Assembly (NCBI GenBank): GCA_003452935.1
Contig: DMMY01000004.1
Coordinates: 124,001 to 188,000, forward strand
Length of the DNA: 64,000 nt
Origin: Elusimicrobiota bacterium
Lineage (GTDB): Bacteria > Elusimicrobiota > Elusimicrobia > UBA1565 > UBA9628
Reading direction: 5' to 3'
Every line of letters begins with the position of its first letter. Within the stretch, counting starts at the first letter, position 1. A model generated the notes under the pieces. The model ran no database searches. It was given only the letters and a program-made list of their open reading frames with translations, and was not told the origin of the DNA. Below, one piece after another: positions 58,522 through 64,000 of the stretch. The translations under genes and the position numbers were made by a program.

Positions 58522-61191
58522 TTAGGAGTTTCCAAAGACGAATTGCCAGACCAGATGACTCAAGAACGCGGTGCCCCCGAGGGCAATTCCGGCTCCTATG
58601 GACGCGACATGCGCGCCCACGAAACCGCCCAAGGCCCCGCCTAGAGCTATCGCCACAACAGCGCCAATCAAGGCCGCGCCCATTGTTTTTTCTCCGGATG
58701 TTCCCATCAATTTCTCCCCGATGATCCCACCCAGCAGGAATCCGGCCCTGGCCATGACCGGAATCAGCGCCAGCATCCCCAGGATGCCGGCCACGATGCC
58801 CACGTGCAAGCCGGCATAGACGCCCAAAGCCCCTTCGATGGAGCCCACAAAGATGGTCTTGGCCCAACGCGCGGCCTTGGATCTCAACCCCTTGCCTTGG
58901 GCAGCCACATTGGTTCTTTGCAGAGTCTTGGGAGCTTCGGAACTTTTCTCCTCGCCGCTGATCTTGCCCGGCTTGGTCGGCAAGGTGACGCCGTGGGCCT
59001 GGGCCGCGGCGCGGATCTGGGCTTCATGGGGCATGCTGCCGTTGGAATCCATGTCGCTCAAGAGCACCTGGGCCATGGCCGCCGGAATATTGGCGGCCTT
59101 GGCCAGCAGGGTCGGAACGACCAACGCCTCGGCCAAGGCGGCTCCGGCCGCCTCGCCTAAGTCGGCCATAAGCGACTTGCGCAGCTTCCAGGCGAATCCT
59201 CCCCAGGCCTGGCCCTGGGCGTGAACCTCGTCATAGGACTTATACTGGTACGTGTTCTCGCCCGTGCGGATGTAATCCACGCCGTTGCGGGGCTTCTTAA
59301 GGAAGCCTTCGCCGATGATGGGGTTGTTCAGGATAAACATGGAGAAGATGTCTCCCCAGCCCTCGCTCAACCCGCCATTGATGATGCCGCCCAGCATGTC
59401 GTCTATGAAGTGGCCGTACTCATGCATGACCACCGTGTCATAGGACGTATTCACGCAGTTGGAGCTCGACTTGAAGAAGTTGAGGCTGGGCCGTCGCGGC
59501 GTATAGTATGCGTTGCACTCATCGTCAATGTTCGCATTCACCGGGATCGAGCGGTCCAGGCGCTTGTCGTTGAGGCCGTGCGTCTTGGCCCAGTCGTGCA
59601 CCAGCGTGGTGAGCAGGTAGCCGTTGACCTGCGCGATGGCCTCCTCGGTCATGCCCGCGGGGTTGAAGGTTACCGTGACTTCCTTGCCGTTCTCCAACGT
59701 CCCCGAGACGGACAGGTTGCCCCCGGCCTTGTTCGTCACCTGGGCCCATTTGCCCGTCAGAACCGCCTTGAACTGCGCCACCAGGGCGTCAAGCCCGGAT
59801 TCCGTGGTGAACCTGCCGTCCGAGTCCGTGACCACGACCCTGCCGTCGCCCAGCGTCACGTTGACGTCGGGCAGAGGCCGGTCCGCCATGGGAGAGTTGG
59901 TCTTAGTCGGGCCCTTGGTCGTAGTGTGTCCGAGGATCCTGCCGGAAGCGGGCTGCGCCTCGGCCCCGGTTTCATAGGCGCGCGGGTCCCAGGCCAACGC
60001 CTCTCCCGTGGCCACGTCAACGGCCACCTCCACCTGACGATCCAGGTCCATATAGAGATTGGCCGCGTGCCACGCCCCATTGGCGAATATGATTCGCTTT
60101 TCGATGAATTCCAAGTCGAATCCCGCGGTCTGAGCCAAAGGTCCGAGACGTTCCAGGGCTTTTTCCTTTAGTTCATCATCCGGAAAACTCGGGGTGGTGT
60201 TGGCCGGCGGGTTGGGGTAGAGCTTGGCCATGGATGCCATGACCACGGGTTGGCCCTGAAGGACCTTCACCGTGAAGCTCAAGAAAGAGCCGGACATTTC
60301 AAAGCCGCCTTTCTGCTGGCGGAAATACGCGAAGATGGTGTCGGCCTGATGCCCCACTCCCGCCACGCGGCGCACATGCACCGTGGCCAGATCCGAGCTC
60401 GGCACGCCGTACTTGGCCGGGTCGCCGTCCACCAAGGCGCGCAAGGCGCGCTCCACGTCCGCCTCGCTGGCCGGATCCGCGCTGAGCACCGCCGCGCCGG
60501 CGCTGAAAATATCATCGCCCGTATTCAGCGTGCCGGGGATATCATAGTTCTCGATGAATACGCCGGAAACTTTCTTGGGGTCCGGCGCCACGGGCGCGTC
60601 GTCCAGAGCCACGCCCTGAAGAACCTTCTTTTGCTGCTGCGGCAGAAAGCCAAGAGCTCCGTGAGAAGCCCCGGTCTGGGAATTGTCGAAGATGCGTCCG
60701 AAATTCAGCTTGGCTGAAATCGCGCTCGCCATGCGGCCCAAAAGGGACCGGCGCTGGGGCGCGGCAGCTGTCTCGAGCGCGGCTTCGGCGGCCAAAGCCG
60801 AACTCTCGGCTTTGGCTGCCGCGGGAACGGCGGCCATGGCCGCGGGCTGGGCGGTTAGCGCCACGGCCCCGACAGGAGCAGCGGCCGCGCCGTGAGCTTC
60901 GCCGGCGATCGAAATCGGCGATGCGCCGAGCGCGGCGCCCGCCGTCATCGGACTACGAAGCGGAGCCAAGGAACCTTTCAAATTCAATCGAACCGTCGGA
61001 CCCTGGAGGGAACCGGCGCCGCCCAGACTGGCGTTGACAGCGCTGACGGGAAGGGCGGTGATGCCCCCAGGAGCGACTTTTTGCCCGACGGGAACCCGCA
61101 TGTTCATGGCCGCGAAAGCTGGCCACGGCAACGAGGTGACGGTCAGGGCCAAGGAAATGACAATGGCGAAAGACTTTATGATTTTCTTCAT
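58522..61191 (-). CDS. Secreted gluzincin metalloprotease (M36/M4-like)
   Basis: 889 residues. A signal peptide (KSFAIVISLALTVTSLPWPA) and Ala-rich leader of about 150 residues precede an FTP/PepSY-type propeptide region (about 255-420). The catalytic domain has HEYGHFIDD (zinc site, about residue 587) and the third ligand in LSEGWGDIFSM (about 609), as in fungalysins (M36). The C-terminal 120 residues are Gly/Ala/Val-rich hydrophobic segments (VGIVAGILGMLALIPVMARA) that may anchor it in a membrane, an unusual addition. ATG 61191 (MKKIIKSF) is chosen for the signal; an ATG four codons earlier also fits. TAAAAT lies 10 bases before the start and no Shine-Dalgarno is seen. Confidence 0.85.
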   Translation of the reverse strand: MKKIIKSFAIVISLALTVTSLPWPAFAAMNMRVPVGQKVAPGGITALPVSAVNASLGGAGSLQGPTVRLNLKGSLAPLRSPMTAGAALGASPISIAGEAHGAAAAPVGAVALTAQPAAMAAVPAAAKAESSALAAEAALETAAAPQRRSLLGRMASAISAKLNFGRIFDNSQTGASHGALGFLPQQQKKVLQGVALDDAPVAPDPKKVSGVFIENYDIPGTLNTGDDIFSAGAAVLSADPASEADVERALRALVDGDPAKYGVPSSDLATVHVRRVAGVGHQADTIFAYFRQQKGGFEMSGSFLSFTVKVLQGQPVVMASMAKLYPNPPANTTPSFPDDELKEKALERLGPLAQTAGFDLEFIEKRIIFANGAWHAANLYMDLDRQVEVAVDVATGEALAWDPRAYETGAEAQPASGRILGHTTTKGPTKTNSPMADRPLPDVNVTLGDGRVVVTDSDGRFTTESGLDALVAQFKAVLTGKWAQVTNKAGGNLSVSGTLENGKEVTVTFNPAGMTEEAIAQVNGYLLTTLVHDWAKTHGLNDKRLDRSIPVNANIDDECNAYYTPRRPSLNFFKSSSNCVNTSYDTVVMHEYGHFIDDMLGGIINGGLSEGWGDIFSMFILNNPIIGEGFLKKPRNGVDYIRTGENTYQYKSYDEVHAQGQAWGGFAWKLRKSLMADLGEAAGAALAEALVVPTLLAKAANIPAAMAQVLLSDMDSNGSMPHEAQIRAAAQAHGVTLPTKPGKISGEEKSSEAPKTLQRTNVAAQGKGLRSKAARWAKTIFVGSIEGALGVYAGLHVGIVAGILGMLALIPVMARAGFLLGGIIGEKLMGTSGEKTMGAALIGAVVAIALGGALGGFVGAHVASIGAGIALGGTAFLSHLVWQFVFGNS

Positions 61192-61201
61192 GGTGGAGTG
61201 C

Positions 61202-61207
61202 ATTTTA
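61202..61207 (-). promoter_or_regulatory. -10-like box before the M36-like protease
   Basis: TAAAAT within TTAATTAAAATG on the minus strand, 10 bases before the ATG at 61191. No clear -35. Confidence 0.4.
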
Positions 61208-61304
61208 ATTAAGAGGTCGCCCGCGCGCCGTGGGCCTTCAGGGCAACGGCCCCAAGACAAATGGCCTACCGGCTTCTAGGTCCACGGACCCAGAATCCGA
61301 CGAG

Positions 61305-62867
61305 CTAATCGAGCCGAAGACCGAACAGAGCGCCGCCTTCCTTGAGCAGCCGGCCCAGATGTTCCGGCCCCTGGAAGCTCTCGCCGTAAAGTTTGGCTAT
61401 GGGCTCCGTGCCCGAAAGCCGCGCCAGAATCCAGGCATCCTCGAGATAGACCTTGATCCCGTCCGTATCGCGGACATCGACCACTTTCCGGCCGGCCAAT
61501 TCCTTCAATTCCTTCAATGCAGCGCCCTTCATGGACTTGATCTTCGCGCGCTGAGACTCGTCGATGGCCACGTCCACGCGTCGATAGGCGGGCGAGCCGT
61601 GGCGAGCCGTCAGTTCCTGATAAAGGACCCGTAAATCCTTGCCGGTGCGGGCCATGGCCTCGGCCAGCAGAAGCACGGCCAGTATGCCGTCTTTCTCGGC
61701 CGTCCATTGATAGACGGAAAGCCCGGCGCTTTCCTCTCCAGCCAGGAGATACTTATCCGACCGGATGCCTTCCACGTACCACTTAAAACCCACGTTAACC
61801 TCGTCGACTTCCCTTCCATGAGCGCGGGCAATCCGGTCCAAGAGATGCGTGGTGCCGATGGTCCGGCCGACGCAGAGGTGTTTAGGCCAGGAGGGCCGGT
61901 ACTCCAGCAAATAGGCCAGCAGCACGCAAAGAGCTTCATTGGGGGTCAGAAGCCCGGAGGTTTTGGTGGCCACGCCGAAGCGGTCGGCGTCCGGGTCCGA
62001 AGCTCCCACGAAATCGAAACGCCCGGCTTGGGCCAGATCGAGGAGGGGCTTCATGGGATAAGGCGAGGATGGATCCATGCGGATCTGTCCGTCGTGATCG
62101 CGCGGGATGAAACCGAAGGTCGGATCCACGTTCTTGTCGACGATCCGCAAATTCTTGAGCCCGAAATCGCGCCGCAGTCCCTCATAATAAGGAACAGAGC
62201 TCCCGCCCAAGGGATGGATGCCGATACGCAATCCGGATTTGCGGAGAATCTCAAGGTCGACCATCTCCCCAAGTCTCTTAAGGTAAGGCCCAACCAAATC
62301 CGGCATGGTCACCAAGCCCTGGGCCTTGGCCTTGGCCAAAGGCAGGCGACGGATGAGCCTCGGATCCCGAAGGCACTCGTTTGCGTATTTCTCGATGACG
62401 GCGGTGTACTCGGCTCCCGCCGGGCCGCCGCTGGGAGGATTGTATTTGAGTCCCATATCGTGGGGCGGATTATGCGAAGCCGTGCCGTTTAACGAGGCTC
62501 CGGCGCGCCCCGCGATGATCTCCAGGGAAAAGACCGGCGTGGGCAGAGGCATGCCGGCAAGCTGCACCTGCAAGCCATTGCCCGCCAGGACCTCCGCGCA
62601 TGTCTTGGCCGTCTCCGCGCTCATCAGTCGAGTATCGCCGCCGACCAGAATGGGCCCCTTGATGCCGCGTTCTCCATGGAGCCTGGCCACGGCCTGGGCG
62701 ATGGACTGCGCATGCAGCCGGCAAAAGCCGCCGCCCAGCCGGCCGCGATGCCCGGAAGTTCCGAATTTTACCTGAGACAAGGGATCGCCGGGAGCGTCGA
62801 ACTCTCGAATGAAATAGTATGCGTTTATTGCTTCCCGACTCAATTGACCGGCCTCGCGATGAACCAT
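61305..62867 (-). CDS. pgm: Phosphoglucomutase (alpha-D-phosphohexomutase)
   Basis: 520 residues converting glucose-1-phosphate and glucose-6-phosphate. The four active-site loops are seen: phosphoserine GTASHNPPHDMG, metal loop ASDPDADRFGVAT, sugar loop GEESAGLS and phosphate loop RLSGTEPIAKLY. The N-terminus VKFGTSGHRG is typical of bacterial Pgm. GAGG lies six bases before the ATG. It would feed sugar freed from alpha-glucans into glycolysis, or supply glucose-1-phosphate for polysaccharide synthesis. Confidence 0.95.
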   Translation of the reverse strand: MVHREAGQLSREAINAYYFIREFDAPGDPLSQVKFGTSGHRGRLGGGFCRLHAQSIAQAVARLHGERGIKGPILVGGDTRLMSAETAKTCAEVLAGNGLQVQLAGMPLPTPVFSLEIIAGRAGASLNGTASHNPPHDMGLKYNPPSGGPAGAEYTAVIEKYANECLRDPRLIRRLPLAKAKAQGLVTMPDLVGPYLKRLGEMVDLEILRKSGLRIGIHPLGGSSVPYYEGLRRDFGLKNLRIVDKNVDPTFGFIPRDHDGQIRMDPSSPYPMKPLLDLAQAGRFDFVGASDPDADRFGVATKTSGLLTPNEALCVLLAYLLEYRPSWPKHLCVGRTIGTTHLLDRIARAHGREVDEVNVGFKWYVEGIRSDKYLLAGEESAGLSVYQWTAEKDGILAVLLLAEAMARTGKDLRVLYQELTARHGSPAYRRVDVAIDESQRAKIKSMKGAALKELKELAGRKVVDVRDTDGIKVYLEDAWILARLSGTEPIAKLYGESFQGPEHLGRLLKEGGALFGLRLD

Positions 62868-62965
62868 GATTTGCCTCGAATACGCGCCTATCGATGTATT
62901 CTACAACAACTTAGCGGGGCAATCTCAGCACGCGGCTCAGGGCGCTAGATAGGCTCTTTTGATTC

Positions 62966-62974
62966 TGTTATAAT
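62966..62974 (+). promoter_or_regulatory. Extended -10 promoter for the SGNH-like gene
   Basis: TGTTATAAT (TG at 62966-62967, TATAAT at 62969-62974), a perfect extended -10, 35 bases before the ATG at 63010. The -35 is weak, as is usual for this promoter type. Confidence 0.6.
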
Positions 62975-63009
62975 TCGCGTTGTCGTCTCAGAAAAATTAC
63001 CCGGTTACC

Positions 63010-64000
63010 ATGAAAAAATTCATCAAACAAACCCTGGGCAATACTCTGCTGGCGCTAGGCTCCATTGTTCTTACCCTCCTCTTGCTGGAAGCGGCGACGC
63101 GCGTCGCCACCGGGAGAAAGTACCTGGACATCGACTTGCGGCTGCGCAACGCCGGCCTTGTCTATGAACCGAATCAAAAACAACGGTGGAAGCGGCTCGA
63201 ATGGGATACTTTTTACGGCATCAACTCCCAAGGCTTCCGCGATTTCGAATACTCCGACAAAGGCTCAAAGCCCAAGAGCCTCGTAATCCTGGGGGATTCC
63301 TTCGTCGAAGGTTTTGGAGTCGATTTGGCGAAAAGCTTCCCAAAACAGCTGGAACAGCGCCTTCATGACGCCGGCTGGTCTTATCGCGTCTACAACGCGG
63401 GGCTCCAAGGACGCCAAACGCCCGCATACATACAGATATACGACCGCTTTTTCGAGAACAAGAAGGAAATTCCCCTCGTGATCATGGCCTTCTGCGTGGT
63501 CATGGACATCCAGAGGGGGCCCGCGCCGGATTCCGGTCAAATCTCCTACGAGTCGCGGCGTCCGAATCAGCTCGTGTACGGGATCAAACGATTCCTCTGC
63601 GAATATTCCGTCCTGTACAACTTCACGCGCCGATTGGTCAAATTCAATCCAAAAATCAGATTATTAATGACCAAACTCGGCTTTATGGGGGTTGTCGGCT
63701 TCGACTTGCTGCCGACCGACCCGAGGTACAAACCCTATTGGGAATACACGGCCGGAATGATTTTGGATTTTCAAAAACGCCTGCGCAGCCAGGGCAAGGA
63801 ATTCGTCCTGTTGCTGATCCCGATGCGCGAGCAAATTGAAAACGATCGTTTTAAGGAGAACCTGGAAAAGAGCGGAACAGACCCTAGGAGCATCCAGCTT
63901 TTCGCGTTCAACGATTTCATCAACGCCTACTGCCGCCGCCAAGGAATCCGCATCCTGGACTTGACGCCTATCCTCAAAAGCGCGAACAATGAACGTCCCG
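63010..64000 (+). CDS. SGNH-hydrolase-like membrane-anchored protein (partial)
   Basis: 330 codons are seen before the window ends. An N-terminal membrane anchor (TLLALGSIVLTLLLLEAATR) is followed by an SGNH/GDSL-like domain: nucleophile block LVILGDSFVEGFGV, then YRVYNAGLQGRQTPAYIQ, which fits block III. The catalytic Asp-His block would lie past the edge (ILDLTPILKSA is just before it). Proteins of this type add or remove acyl groups on polysaccharides or cell-wall polymers. The start is supported by the extended -10 promoter and the signal anchor; no strong Shine-Dalgarno is visible. Confidence 0.75.
   Translation, partial: MKKFIKQTLGNTLLALGSIVLTLLLLEAATRVATGRKYLDIDLRLRNAGLVYEPNQKQRWKRLEWDTFYGINSQGFRDFEYSDKGSKPKSLVILGDSFVEGFGVDLAKSFPKQLEQRLHDAGWSYRVYNAGLQGRQTPAYIQIYDRFFENKKEIPLVIMAFCVVMDIQRGPAPDSGQISYESRRPNQLVYGIKRFLCEYSVLYNFTRRLVKFNPKIRLLMTKLGFMGVVGFDLLPTDPRYKPYWEYTAGMILDFQKRLRSQGKEFVLLLIPMREQIENDRFKENLEKSGTDPRSIQLFAFNDFINAYCRRQGIRILDLTPILKSANNERP

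Overview
The window is a GC-rich (about 60% by eye), densely packed bacterial chromosome segment with ordinary housekeeping genes (prfA, rpmE, rho, coaE, polA, trxA, murB, smc, pgm, mltA, mtgA). The cell is probably Gram-negative, because it has MltA, a predicted outer-membrane barrel and a lipoprotein. The host may be an uncultured Elusimicrobiota-type bacterium. I infer this from the GC-rich genome, a PolA without proofreading residues, a nucleotide-transporter-like protein, and an unusual series of large secreted proteins that start with similar signal peptides and Ala/Ser/Pro-rich leaders. There is no rRNA, tRNA, CRISPR array or intact insertion sequence in the window.

Layout. 1-1142: prfA (cut by the window edge) and rpmE. 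1249-5304: two secreted proteins, with the debris of an M23 peptidase gene and a diverged repeat between and around them. 5526-7986: a PP-loop ATPase facing a small membrane gene and a SufS-like cysteine desulfurase. 7999-14736: trxA, then a tightly coupled run polA-rhomboid-coaE-rho-M23 peptidase on the minus strand. 14847-27754: a secreted-protein block with a receiver-only regulator, an S8 subtilase, an M48 peptidase, a protein with a duplicated domain, two paralogous HAD-like/nuclease-like secreted proteins, and an M28 peptidase. 28002-37923: an AmmeMemoRadiSam pair, an ankyrin lipoprotein, a mannose-6-phosphate isomerase-like protein, a TLC-type transporter, murB, a flavodiiron protein with rubredoxin, MarC, and an acyltransferase-like membrane protein.

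37891-49619 is the most unusual part: four contiguous minus-strand genes whose ends overlap or lie 1-2 bases apart. They encode a 52-residue protein, a predicted outer-membrane protein, a 2366-residue protein (zinc-peptidase motif, subtilase, HEAT repeats, a second degenerate subtilase and an alpha-glucosidase-like C-terminus) and a secreted glycogen debranching enzyme. Together they look like a surface or periplasmic system for glycogen or other alpha-glucans and protein. 49755-64000 holds a phosphoesterase, smc, the two murein transglycosylases, a receiver fused to a degenerate metallo-beta-lactamase fold, a large perfect inverted repeat, a methyltransferase, a secreted gluzincin protease, phosphoglucomutase and a partial SGNH-hydrolase-like gene.

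A recurrent regulatory theme is a -10 hexamer only 5-12 bases upstream of the start codon without a Shine-Dalgarno sequence. This suggests leaderless or nearly leaderless mRNAs for many of the secreted-protein genes, whereas rpmE, trxA, rho and fprA carry normal ribosome binding sites.
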